Source of the DNA: JBMOMT01 sp049324835
Lineage (GTDB): Bacteria > Chloroflexota > Anaerolineae > CAYNKW01
Direction of reading: 5' to 3'
Length of the DNA: 64,000 bases
Assembly (NCBI GenBank): GCA_049324835.1
Contig: JBMOMT010000064.1
Coordinates: forward strand, 124,001 to 188,000
Shown: positions 1 to 8,087 of the stretch, piece by piece
Numbering within the stretch: position 1 is the first letter of the stretch
Layout of the letters: each line of letters begins with the position of its first letter
The notes under the pieces: model-generated
Seen by the model: only the letters and a program-made list of their open reading frames with translations
What the model was told of the DNA's origin: nothing
Database searches by the model: none
Translations under genes and position numbers: made by a program

Positions 1-1
1 G

Positions 2-631
2 CCCTTTAAGGGCATCACCGACTATGCCTCTCTCGCGCCCGGCACCTTCAACGTCAAGGTCGTTCCGACCGGTGCCACCGAGCCGGTGGTGATCGACGCC
101 GACCTGACCCTGGCAGCCAACACCGATTATACCGTCGTCGCTGTGGGTAAACTCGCCGACATCGAGCCGCTGGTGCTGGTCGATAACAACAGCGCGCCCG
201 CCGCGGGCAAGGCGCACGTGCGCTTTGTTCATGCCTCGCCCGACGCGCCCGCCGTGGACATCGCCGTGGCCGGCGGCCCGGTGCTCTTTGCCAATGTGCC
301 GTTCAAGGGCGTGGGCGACTATCTGCCCGTCGACGCCGGCACCTACGACCTGGAAGCCCGCCTGGCTGGCACCAGCACCGTCGCCCTCAGCGTTCCGGGC
401 GTCAAGCTGGAAGAAGGCACCGTCTACACCATCTTTGCCATGGGCCTGGCCGGCGGCGAGCCTGCTCTCCAGGCCGTGCCCAGCGTCGATGCGGTAACGC
501 CTGCCGTCCTGCCCGTGACCGGCGGCGACAGCGCTCTCAACGCCTACATCCTGGTGGCGGTCGCCCTGGGCGCGCTGCTCCTGGTGAGCGGTCTGGCCCT
601 GCGCTTGCGCCCGTCCCGGATCACGGTCTAG
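2..631 (+). CDS. DUF4397 surface protein with LPVTG-type tail (5' end outside window)
   Basis: The reading frame is open from the first bases of the window, so the gene starts upstream; 209 residues are visible. There are two DUF4397-like repeats: the end of one (DYASLAPGTFNVKV) and a complete one with the typical opening VRFVHASPDAPAVDI. These are extracellular beta-sandwich modules of unknown binding specificity. The C-terminus has LPVTGG, then a hydrophobic helix of about 22 residues and an Arg-rich tail, which is the layout of a sortase sorting signal. I infer a secreted protein anchored at the cell surface. No sortase gene is in the window, so covalent anchoring is unproven. A strong terminator follows directly. 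Confidence 0.85.
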   Translation, partial: PFKGITDYASLAPGTFNVKVVPTGATEPVVIDADLTLAANTDYTVVAVGKLADIEPLVLVDNNSAPAAGKAHVRFVHASPDAPAVDIAVAGGPVLFANVPFKGVGDYLPVDAGTYDLEARLAGTSTVALSVPGVKLEEGTVYTIFAMGLAGGEPALQAVPSVDAVTPAVLPVTGGDSALNAYILVAVALGALLLVSGLALRLRPSRITV

Positions 632-659
632 GACTGGCTCTCCCCTCCTCCTTTGCAAC

Positions 660-694
660 GGGGTGGTCCTGCCGCGAGGCAGGCCACCCCTTTT
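660..694 (+). terminator. Rho-independent terminator after the DUF4397 gene
   Basis: GGGGTGG..CCTGCC (660-673) pairs with GGCAGGCCACCCC (678-690) through a GCGA loop with one bulged T, followed by TTTT. It lies 28 bases after the stop codon and separates this gene from the next transcription unit. Confidence 0.85.
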
Positions 695-734
695 CCATGC
701 TCGCGCGGCGATACCCTCTGCCACGCAGATGTGA

Positions 735-740
735 TATAAT
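735..740 (+). promoter_or_regulatory. -10 box of the hydrolase/peroxiredoxin/photolyase unit
   Basis: A perfect TATAAT lies 39 bases before the ATG of the alpha/beta hydrolase gene, in the short gap after a terminator. No good -35 hexamer is visible at 16-18 bases upstream, so only the -10 is claimed. Confidence 0.5.
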
Positions 741-778
741 GGGGTGCGACGCACTCTACCCGACACCAGGAGGACCAC

Positions 779-1747
779 ATGAGACGATTTGTGAGAGTAG
801 GATTAATACTGTTCGGTCTGCTGCTTCTTGTAGTGGCCGTCGGCCCCTTTCTCATCCCCATCCCCCCACTGCAAGACACCGCGCCGGCGGAACAGTTGGC
901 CGATCCTGACAGCCGCTTCACCGGGGTAGATGGCCTGCGCGTGCACTACAAGACGCTCGGCCAGGGGGAGTCTGCGCTGGTGCTGTTGCACGGCTTTGCG
1001 GCCAGCATCTTTAGCTGGCGCGAGGTGATGGCCCCGTTGGCCGAGACCCACACCGTCATCGCCTTCGACCGGCCCGCCTTTGGCCTCACCGAACGTCCCA
1101 TGCCCGGCGACTGGCAGGGCGAAAGCCCTTACAGCCCCGAGGCCCAGGTCGATCTGACCATCGGCCTGATGGACGAACTGGGCGTAGAAAGGGCGATACT
1201 GGTGGGCAACTCGGCCGGCGGCACGATCGCCGCGCTGACTGCGCTGCGCCATCCGGAGCGTGTGGAGGCGCTGGTGCTGGTCGACCCGGCCATCTATGTC
1301 GGGGGTGGATCGCCGGACTGGCTGCGGCCCATCCTGCGTACGCCGCAGATGCGGCGCATCGGGCCGCTGTTTGCGCGGGCCATTCGCAACTGGGGCGAGG
1401 ACTTTGGCCGCAGCGCGTGGCACGACCCATCCAGGCTCACGCCGGAGATTTGGGAGGGTTACAAAAAACCGTTGCAGGTCGAAAATTGGGATCGGGCGCT
1501 GTGGGAGTTCACCCTGGCCAGTCACTCACCCAACCTGGAAGAACGGCTGGACGAGTTGCAGATGCCGGTGCTGGTCATCACCGGCGACGACGACCGCATC
1601 GTGCCCACCGGGCAGAGCGTGCGGCTGGCCGGCGAGTTGCCCAACGCCGAGCTGGTCGTCATCCCAGACTGCGGCCACGTGCCGCACGAAGAATGCCCGG
1701 AATCGTTTCTCGACGCTGCGAGAGCGTTTCTGGAAGGACTGCCGTGA
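779..1747 (+). CDS. Membrane-anchored alpha/beta hydrolase
   Basis: 322-residue alpha/beta-hydrolase-fold enzyme. Residues 5-27 form a single hydrophobic helix, so the catalytic domain is probably tethered outside the membrane. Visible are the oxyanion-hole HG (LLHGFAAS), the nucleophile elbow GNSAG with Ser145, an acid in GDDDRIVP and the catalytic His in CGHVPHEE, so the triad looks complete. The substrate cannot be read from sequence; esterase, lipase or haloperoxidase-like activity are all possible. The ATG is preceded by AGGAGG at 768-773. The stop overlaps an in-frame ATG (1747) of the next gene's frame, so it is likely co-transcribed with the peroxiredoxin, photolyase and CorA genes. 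Confidence 0.85.
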   Translation: MRRFVRVGLILFGLLLLVVAVGPFLIPIPPLQDTAPAEQLADPDSRFTGVDGLRVHYKTLGQGESALVLLHGFAASIFSWREVMAPLAETHTVIAFDRPAFGLTERPMPGDWQGESPYSPEAQVDLTIGLMDELGVERAILVGNSAGGTIAALTALRHPERVEALVLVDPAIYVGGGSPDWLRPILRTPQMRRIGPLFARAIRNWGEDFGRSAWHDPSRLTPEIWEGYKKPLQVENWDRALWEFTLASHSPNLEERLDELQMPVLVITGDDDRIVPTGQSVRLAGELPNAELVVIPDCGHVPHEECPESFLDAARAFLEGLP

Positions 1748-1776
1748 TGCACGCCAGCAAAAAGCAGGGAGCAAAC

Positions 1777-2253
1777 ATGACCAAGACAACAGAAAACACA
1801 ACCGCCCCCGACTTTGCCCTGGCCGACTTGGCAGGCCAGACGGTGCGTCTGTCCGATTTTCGGGGGCAAAAACACGTCGTCCTGGTCTTCAACCGGGGTT
1901 TCACCTGACCCTTCTGCCGCCGGCACATGGCGCAGTTGCGCCAGGACTTTCAGCAGTTCGTGGAGCGCGACGCGGTCATCCTCGTCGTTGGCCCGGAAGA
2001 TCGGGCGGCCTTTCGAGGGTACTGGCAAAAGGAAGCGTTGCCTTTCATCGGCCTGCCCGATCCAACCCATCACCTGGCCGATCTCTACGGCCAGCAGGTC
2101 AAGCTGCTCAGGTTCGGACGGATGCCCGCTCTGACCGTCATCGACAGGCGCGGCCAGATTCGCTACAGCCATTACGGCGACTCGATGCGCGACATCCCAC
2201 CCAACGGCGAGATCCTCGCCCTGCTGGACGATCTGAATCGAGAGAACGCATGA
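1777..2253 (+). CDS. Peroxiredoxin-like (AhpC/TSA) protein, candidate selenoprotein with UGA at the catalytic Cys
   Basis: A thioredoxin-fold AhpC/TSA-family protein of 158 residues if TGA 1906-1908 is read through. The frame runs MTKTTENTTAPDFALADL ... VLVFNRGFT, then TGA, then PFCRRHMAQLRQDF to 2253, with no other stop. Cys homologues of this family carry CPxC at this point, so the TGA replaces exactly the peroxidatic Cys (residue 44) and gives a U-P-F-C redox motif with Cys47. This is how bacterial selenocysteine genes look. A hairpin fitting a bacterial SECIS lies just downstream. The ATG at 1777 has AGGGAG at 1766-1771; an upstream in-frame ATG at 1747 is an alternative. The 3' end overlaps the photolyase start (ATGA), so the operon is intact. 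It would reduce peroxides or act as a thiol oxidoreductase in the cytosol. If the genome lacks selABCD, this is instead a nonsense-mutated gene. Confidence 0.8.
1906..1943 (+). promoter_or_regulatory. Candidate bacterial SECIS element with the UGA codon
   Basis: After TGA 1906-1908, a perfect 6-bp stem TGGCGC (1928-1933) / GCGCCA (1938-1943) closes an AGTT tetraloop with a G in its second position. The loop starts 25 nt after the UGA, within the 16-37 nt range known for bacterial SECIS. A competing fold pairs CTGC/GCAG and GCC/GGC around the loop GGCACAT (1914-1935), which sits slightly too close to the UGA. Both are hand-drawn predictions. Confidence 0.5.
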
Positions 2254-3689
2254 CGACCGCCCTGTGGTGGCTCCGCCGCGACCTGCGCCTGACCGACAAC
2301 CCCGCCCTGGCCGCCGCCCTGGCCAGCGCCGACCGCGTCGTCCCGGCCTTTATACTCGACCCGGCGCTGCTCGATTCGCCCTACGTCGGCGAAAAGCGGC
2401 TGGCTTTTCTGCTCGCCGGGCTGCGCCAGCTCGACGCCGACCTGCGCGCCCGCGGCAGCCGTCTGGTAGTCCGGCGCGGCGATCCACAGGTCGAGCTGGC
2501 CGCGCTGATGTATGAAAGCAACGCCGAGGCCATCCTGGCCGAAGAGGATTTCTCGCCTTACGCCCGCAACCGCGACGCGCAGATGGCCGAGAGACTGCCT
2601 CTGCGCCTGACGGGTGGCCTCACCGTTCACCCGCCCGATGCCGTCTTGAAGGCCGATGGCGCGCCGTACACCGTCTACACGCCCTTTAGCCGCGCCTGGA
2701 AGGCCCTGCCGCTGCCCTCCAGGCCCAACCTGGTAGCTGCTCCCGAACGCCTGCCCCCGGTTCCAGACCTGCTCGATCTACCAACCTACCAACTACCAAA
2801 CCTACCCTCTGCCGCACTCTTCCCGCCCGGTGAGGCCGAGGCCCAACGCCGCCTGCAGGCGTTCGTGGATGGCGACGACCCGCCGATCTACCACTATGCC
2901 GAAAGGCGCAACCGGCTAGACCTGGATGGCACGTCGCAGCTCTCACCCTACCTGCGCTTCGGCATGCTCTCGGCGCGGCAGGCCGTGGCGGCGGCGGCGA
3001 ACGCGATCGCCGCCGCGCCAGAGGCCCAGGCCCGCCACAGCGCCGAAACCTGGCTCAACGAGCTGATCTGGCGCGAATTTTACGTGTCCATCCTGCACCA
3101 CTTGCCGGAGGTGCGGCAGCGCAGCTTTCGCGCCGATCTACGCGGCATCACCTGGCAAAACGATGAACTCGCCTTCGCTGCCTGGCGACAGGGCCGCACC
3201 GGCTACCCGGTGATCGACGCCGCCATGCGCGGATTGGTCGAAACCGGCTGGATGCACAACCGGGCGCGCATGATCGTCGCCTCGTTCCTGATCAAAGACC
3301 TGTTGATCGACTGGCGCCGGGGCGAGCGTTTCTTCATGCAGCACCTGGTCGATGGCGACCCGGCGGCCAACAACGGCGGCTGGCAGTGGACGGCCGGCAG
3401 CGGCGCCGACGCTGCGCCTTATTTCCGCGTTTTCAACCCGGTGCTCCAGGGCCAAAAGTTCGATCCCCACGGCACGTTCGTGCGCCGCTGGCTGCCAGAA
3501 CTGGCCCGCGTGCCGGACAGGTTCATCCACGCCCCGTGGCAGATGCCCGGCGACGTGCAACGCCAAGCTGATTGTATCATCGGCCAGGATTATCCTGCGC
3601 CCATCGTGGAGCACGCCTGGGCGAGAGAACGGGCGCTGGCCGTCTACGCCCAGGCCAGGGAAAACCCCATCGAGGAGCAAGTGCCATGA
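2250..3689 (+). CDS. phr: Deoxyribodipyrimidine photolyase (class I)
   Basis: 479-residue cryptochrome/photolyase-family flavoprotein that repairs cyclobutane pyrimidine dimers with blue light. The N-terminal antenna-binding Rossmann domain opens with WLRRDLRLTDNPAL. The C-terminal FAD domain has WLNELIWREFY, TGYPVIDAAMRGL, TGWMHNRARMIVASFL and the class I stretch GWQWTAGSGADAAPYFR followed by VFNP. Length is normal for the family. The ATG (2250) overlaps the peroxiredoxin stop by four bases. The same frame is open far upstream without homology, so this start is preferred. An unusual Pro/Tyr/Leu-rich linker (near residues 175-188) is encoded by a low-complexity CCAAC/CTACC run. The neighbours suggest a light/oxidative-damage operon. 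Confidence 0.95.
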   Translation: MTTALWWLRRDLRLTDNPALAAALASADRVVPAFILDPALLDSPYVGEKRLAFLLAGLRQLDADLRARGSRLVVRRGDPQVELAALMYESNAEAILAEEDFSPYARNRDAQMAERLPLRLTGGLTVHPPDAVLKADGAPYTVYTPFSRAWKALPLPSRPNLVAAPERLPPVPDLLDLPTYQLPNLPSAALFPPGEAEAQRRLQAFVDGDDPPIYHYAERRNRLDLDGTSQLSPYLRFGMLSARQAVAAAANAIAAAPEAQARHSAETWLNELIWREFYVSILHHLPEVRQRSFRADLRGITWQNDELAFAAWRQGRTGYPVIDAAMRGLVETGWMHNRARMIVASFLIKDLLIDWRRGERFFMQHLVDGDPAANNGGWQWTAGSGADAAPYFRVFNPVLQGQKFDPHGTFVRRWLPELARVPDRFIHAPWQMPGDVQRQADCIIGQDYPAPIVEHAWARERALAVYAQARENPIEEQVP

Positions 3690-4672
3690 TCCGAGCCTTG
3701 TACCACACGCCAGATGGTCAACTGCGCACCGACCTGCAACCGCCAGAATTCGACGCCGCCCGGCGGGAGCCGAGAGGGGTACTGTGGGTCGATCTGGCCG
3801 GCGCGCACGTCGAGAGTTATGAGCCTGTCCTGTGTGACACGTTCGGCTTTCACCCGCTGGCCGTGGACGATGCCTTGCGCGAGACGCACGTGCCCAAAGT
3901 GGACAACTGGGATACCTACCTGTATCTGGTGCTCCAGGCGGTGACGTTCGACCGCCGGAACGGCCCGCAGCTCAAGACCAGCGAGCTGGATGCCTTTCTC
4001 GGCCCGAATTACCTGGTCACCTACCACGAACAGCCCATCGCGGTTCTCGAACAGGTCTGGACAGCCTGCACGCGCGACGAACGCCACCTGAAAAGCGGCG
4101 CCGCCCACCTGCTCTACGAACTGACCGATCACCTGGTCGCCGGCTACATGCCGGTGGTGGACGCCATCGACGAAATGATCGACGCCGTCGAAAACCAGAT
4201 CTTTTCCACCCCCACTCCCGACACGTTGGAACAGCTTTTTGCCCTCAAACGGGCTGCGCTGGAATTGCGCCGCACCCTCTCGCCGCAGCGCGAGGTGCTC
4301 AATCGGCTGGCCCGCGACGACTATGCCGTGGTTGAGACCCAAAGCCGCGTCTACTTTCGCGACGTGTACGACCACCTGGTGCGCCTGTACGACATCAACG
4401 AAGGGCTGCGTGATCTGGTCAGCGGCGCGCTCGACACCTATCTTTCGGTCATCAACAACCGCATGAACGACGTGATGAGAATCCTGACCATCATCACCAC
4501 CCTGTTCATGCCTGTCTCTTTCCTGGCCGGATTCTTTGGCATGAACTTTTTTATGCCCCGCACCCCACTCTACGGCTGGAACAGTCCGCCGGTTTTTGTG
4601 CTGCTGCTGACGGCCATGCTGGCCGTGCCGCTGAGCATGTATCTGTGGATGCGACGGCGGCGCTGGATGTAA
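3686..4672 (+). CDS. corA: CorA-family divalent metal ion transporter
   Basis: 328-residue CorA/MgtC-type channel protein for Mg2+ (possibly Co2+ or Ni2+). A large acidic and helical cytoplasmic domain is followed by two C-terminal membrane helices. The signature GMN is at residues 285-287 (FFGMNFF), at the end of the first helix, as expected for the pore mouth, and the protein ends in a short basic tail (MRRRRWM). The start at 3686 overlaps the photolyase stop (ATGA); open sequence further upstream belongs to the photolyase in another frame. It is the last gene of the overlapping four-gene set. An AAGGAG directly at its stop (4672-4677) serves the ABC ATPase gene downstream. Confidence 0.93.
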   Translation: MIRALYHTPDGQLRTDLQPPEFDAARREPRGVLWVDLAGAHVESYEPVLCDTFGFHPLAVDDALRETHVPKVDNWDTYLYLVLQAVTFDRRNGPQLKTSELDAFLGPNYLVTYHEQPIAVLEQVWTACTRDERHLKSGAAHLLYELTDHLVAGYMPVVDAIDEMIDAVENQIFSTPTPDTLEQLFALKRAALELRRTLSPQREVLNRLARDDYAVVETQSRVYFRDVYDHLVRLYDINEGLRDLVSGALDTYLSVINNRMNDVMRILTIITTLFMPVSFLAGFFGMNFFMPRTPLYGWNSPPVFVLLLTAMLAVPLSMYLWMRRRRWM

Positions 4673-4688
4673 AGGAGATCCTCGACAG

Positions 4689-5435
4689 GTGTTCACGTCA
4701 CAACCAGACACAAAACCCAACGATCCAGGCCTGCCGGACGCCGATTGCAGCTCGTCTGTGGACGGTTTTCTGCGGCTGCAAGACCTATCCAAGAGTTTTC
4801 GGGAAGGCGATCGGGTCCGCCCCGTGCTGAATGGCGCCAGTGCGAGCCTGGCCCCTGGCGAATTTGTCGCCGTGCTGGGCAAGAGCGGCAGCGGCAAGAG
4901 CACGCTGCTCAATCTCATCAGCGGCATCGACCGCGCCGACAGCGGCACAGTCTGGCTCGACGGGCAAAACCTGACCGCCCTCAACGAACGCCAGCGCACG
5001 CTGTTTCGGCGCAAGCACATCGGCTTTGTCTTTCAATTCTTCAACCTGATCCCAACACTGACCGTGTTGGAAAACGTGATTTTGCCGCTCGAACTGGGCG
5101 GATTGCCCACCGGAAAAGCGCGCCAGCGCACACAGCCACTACTGGAAGCCGTGGGATTACTCGACCGCCAGGCCGCTTTTCCCGACCGGCTCTCCGGCGG
5201 CGAGCAGCAGCGCGTGGCCATTGCCCGCGCCCTGGCGCACGATCCACTGCTGGTGCTGGCCGACGAACCCACCGGCAATCTGGACGAGGAAACCGGCCAA
5301 CACGTGCTGACCCTGCTGGATCGGCTCACCCGGCAGGCGGGCAAAAACCTGATCCTGGTCACGCACAGCCTCGAAGCCGCTGCCCATGCCGACCGAACGC
5401 TGTACCTGCGCGATGGCAAACTCTGTAACTCGTGA
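4689..5435 (+). CDS. ABC transporter ATP-binding protein (LolD/MacB/AttE type)
   Basis: 248-residue ATPase of the MacB/LolD family. It has Walker A GKSGSGKST, a Q-loop in FVFQFFNLIPTLTV, signature LSGGEQQRVAIARAL, Walker B LVLADEPTGNLD and an H-loop in LVTHSLE. GTG at 4689 is used because AAGGAG lies 11 bases upstream; a GTG at 4758 would remove a poorly conserved 23-residue extension. It overlaps the permease gene by four bases (GTGA). With the fused FtsX permease and the lipocalin-like protein downstream it matches the AttEFGH arrangement, a system thought to move lipids or hydrophobic molecules at or beyond the membrane. The substrate is unknown. Confidence 0.92.
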   Translation: MFTSQPDTKPNDPGLPDADCSSSVDGFLRLQDLSKSFREGDRVRPVLNGASASLAPGEFVAVLGKSGSGKSTLLNLISGIDRADSGTVWLDGQNLTALNERQRTLFRRKHIGFVFQFFNLIPTLTVLENVILPLELGGLPTGKARQRTQPLLEAVGLLDRQAAFPDRLSGGEQQRVAIARALAHDPLLVLADEPTGNLDEETGQHVLTLLDRLTRQAGKNLILVTHSLEAAAHADRTLYLRDGKLCNS

Positions 5436-8050
5436 TACGCAACACGGCCCACGACACAGACGTCCCGCGCGCCAGTTGGAAAAAAACAATGATCGAATCT
5501 TCATCTCGCACACTTTTTTACATCGGCTGGCGCTACCTGCTGCGCCACCCCTGGCAAAGCGTGTTGATGGTGCTGGGCATCGCTTTGGGTGTGGCCGTCG
5601 CAGTGGCCGTCGATCTGGCCAATGCCAGCGCCAGCCGCGCCTTTGATTATAGCACCGACGCCCTCGTCGGCCGCGCCACACACCAGATCGTCGGCGGGCC
5701 GCAGGGCCTGGACGAAAATCTGTACATCGACCTGCGCCGGCAGGGCCTCGGCCGCGCCGCCGCGCCGGTGCTGACCGAATACATCACCTCGGCGCAACTC
5801 GGCGGCCGACCATTGCAGCTTTTGGGCATCGATCCGTTTGCCGAGCCGCCCTTTCGCAACTATCTGTGGGGCAACGACGCCGCGCCGATAACCGGCCTGA
5901 CCGACCTGCTCACCCAACCCAATGCCCTGCTTGTCTCAGCCGACCTGGCCAACCAATATGGCCTGACGGTCGGATCGCAGCTCCAGTTGCAGGTGGGGGG
6001 TTACGAACGCCCGGCCTTTATCGCCGGCCTGCTTCAGCCCACCGACGCCCTCAGCCGCCGCGCCCTCGACGGCCTCATACTGATGGATATCGCCGCCGCT
6101 CAAGAACTGACGGGCCGCCTGGGCCGCCTGGATCGTATCGACCTGATCCTGCCATCAGACGACACCACGCTTCGAGAGCGCATCGACTCGGTGTTGCCTT
6201 TGGGAGTGCGCATCCAGCCGGTGGAGGTTCGCAGCGGCGCCATTCAAGAAATGACCGCCGCCTTCCGGCTCAACCTGCTGGCCCTCAGCCTGTTGGCGCT
6301 GGTGGTGGGCATGTTTCTCATCTACAACACCATGACCTTTTCCGTGGTGCAACGCCGCCCTCTCTTTGGCACGTTGCGCTGTTTGGGCGTCACACGCAGC
6401 GAGGTGTTTGCCCTCGTTCTCAGCGAGGCCATCATCGTCGGCGCGCTGGGAGCCGGCCTGGGCCTGATCCTGGGCGTATCGATGGGCCAGGGCGCGGTGA
6501 ACGCTGTCACCCAGACCATCAACGACCTCTATTTCGTGCTCACCGTGCAGGCGGTGACCACACCGGCCTCCAGCCTGCTCAAGGGCGCGCTGTTGGGCGT
6601 GCTGACCACCGCCCTGGCGGCCGCCGTGCCCGCCTGGGAAGCAGCCTCTGTACCGGCCCGCGCCGCGCTGACCCGCTCCAACCTGGAGAGCAAAGCCCGC
6701 CGCGCGGTTGGCTGGATCGCGCTGAGCGGCCTGGTGTTGAACCTTTCCGGATCGGAGCTGTTGGCCGTGCCCGGCCAGAGCGTGGTATGGAGCTTTGTCG
6801 GCACCTTTGCGGTCGTCGCTGGTTTTGCCTTGCTCACCCCACTGGCAACGATGCTGCTCATGCGCGGCGCGGCGTGGCTGTTGGGTCACCTTTGGGGAGC
6901 AATGGGCCGCATGGCGCCACGCAACGTGATCAACACCCTCAGCCGGACAGCCGTAGCCGTGGCCGCGCTGATGGTGGCCGTCTCGGTGACCATCGGCGTC
7001 AGTTTGATGATCGACAGCTTTCGGTACACGGTCGCAGCCTGGCTGGATCAGGCCCTGCAGAGTGATATCTATATCTCGGCGCCCAGTTTGAGCGCCACCC
7101 AGACCACCACCCCCCTCGACCCGGCCATCCTGGAGATCGTGACCGGTTGGCCGGGTGTCGCCCGCGTCGATACCCTGTGTAACGTGACCGTCGAATCGCC
7201 TCAAGGGCCGGTATCGGTTTTCGCCACCCACAATCCTGACTTTGGCCGGCGGCCCTTTCTGTGGGCAGAGGGCTCACCGCAGCAGCTCTGGCAGGCCATG
7301 CAATCGGGGGCGGTGGTTGTCTCGGAGCCTTACGCCAATCATACCAACCTGTCACGGCGCGGCGGCGCGGTGACCCTCTACACCGACGAGGGGCCGCGCG
7401 AGTTTCCCATCGCTGGCGTCTATTACGATTACGTTTCCAGCGCGGGCACGGTGGCCCTCTCGCTGGATGTGTATCGAGCCTACTGGCGCGACGATACCAT
7501 CACCTCGATGGGTCTGCGGCTGGCTCCCGGCGCCGACATCGACGCCACCACGCGCGGCCTGCAAGACGCGCTGGCCCCGGTGCAGCAGGTGTTCGTGCGG
7601 CCCAACGGCGCGCTGCGCCAGGAGGCCATGACCATTTTCGACCGCACTTTTGCCATCACCGGCGCGCTGCAACTGCTGGCTACGGTGGTCGCATTCATCG
7701 GTGTGTTGAGCGCGTTGCTGTCCTGGCAGTTGGAAAAACAGCGCGAGATCGGCATCCTGCGCGCCGTGGGTCTCACGGCCCGCCAGCTGTGGGCGTTGGT
7801 TCTGACCGAAACCGGCCTGATGGGCGCCACTGCCGGGCTGTTATCGATGCCCACCGGTCTGGCGCTCTCGCTGATCTTGATCTATATCATCAACCGGCGC
7901 TCGTTTGGCTGGACGTTGCAGATGCAGATCCAGGCCGGGCCGTTCCTCCAGGCCCTGGCTGTGGCCGTGATCGCCGCGCTGCTGGCCGGCCTCTATCCGG
8001 CGCGGCGCATGAGCCGAATGATGGCCGCCGACGCCATTCGATTCGAGTGA
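5432..8050 (+). CDS. FtsX-like ABC permease, two-repeat (AttFG/LolCE-like fusion)
   Basis: 872-residue MacB/FtsX-family permease. There is an N-terminal membrane helix (about residues 30-50), an extracellular MacB-type core domain and an FtsX block of three helices near residues 275-400. Further helices near 420-540 precede a second core domain and a second FtsX block near 740-870 (LLSWQLEKQREIGILRAVGL is typical). It thus looks like two permeases joined, replacing separate AttF and AttG. GTG 5432 overlaps the ATPase stop; ATG 5489 (MIESSSRTLFY) is a plausible alternative start that removes a polar 19-residue leader. It should form the export channel with the upstream ATPase, working without transport across the bilayer in the classical sense (mechanotransmission), as known for MacB/Lol. 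Confidence 0.9.
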   Translation: MIRNTAHDTDVPRASWKKTMIESSSRTLFYIGWRYLLRHPWQSVLMVLGIALGVAVAVAVDLANASASRAFDYSTDALVGRATHQIVGGPQGLDENLYIDLRRQGLGRAAAPVLTEYITSAQLGGRPLQLLGIDPFAEPPFRNYLWGNDAAPITGLTDLLTQPNALLVSADLANQYGLTVGSQLQLQVGGYERPAFIAGLLQPTDALSRRALDGLILMDIAAAQELTGRLGRLDRIDLILPSDDTTLRERIDSVLPLGVRIQPVEVRSGAIQEMTAAFRLNLLALSLLALVVGMFLIYNTMTFSVVQRRPLFGTLRCLGVTRSEVFALVLSEAIIVGALGAGLGLILGVSMGQGAVNAVTQTINDLYFVLTVQAVTTPASSLLKGALLGVLTTALAAAVPAWEAASVPARAALTRSNLESKARRAVGWIALSGLVLNLSGSELLAVPGQSVVWSFVGTFAVVAGFALLTPLATMLLMRGAAWLLGHLWGAMGRMAPRNVINTLSRTAVAVAALMVAVSVTIGVSLMIDSFRYTVAAWLDQALQSDIYISAPSLSATQTTTPLDPAILEIVTGWPGVARVDTLCNVTVESPQGPVSVFATHNPDFGRRPFLWAEGSPQQLWQAMQSGAVVVSEPYANHTNLSRRGGAVTLYTDEGPREFPIAGVYYDYVSSAGTVALSLDVYRAYWRDDTITSMGLRLAPGADIDATTRGLQDALAPVQQVFVRPNGALRQEAMTIFDRTFAITGALQLLATVVAFIGVLSALLSWQLEKQREIGILRAVGLTARQLWALVLTETGLMGATAGLLSMPTGLALSLILIYIINRRSFGWTLQMQIQAGPFLQALAVAVIAALLAGLYPARRMSRMMAADAIRFE

Positions 8051-8087
8051 TGGCCCACCGGCAGCTCGTGAATCGGAAAGGAAATCT

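Noticed and set aside
1906..1908. The TGA as a simple inactivating mutation of the peroxiredoxin-like gene
   Set aside because: Possible, but the change sits exactly on the peroxidatic Cys codon, no other damage is seen and a SECIS-like hairpin follows, so selenocysteine is preferred until sel genes are checked.
1260..2249. A much longer upstream extension of the photolyase reading frame
   Set aside because: The frame stays open because of high G+C, but the upstream part overlaps the hydrolase and peroxiredoxin genes and reads as Arg/Cys/Trp-rich noise; the family N-terminus starts at 2250.
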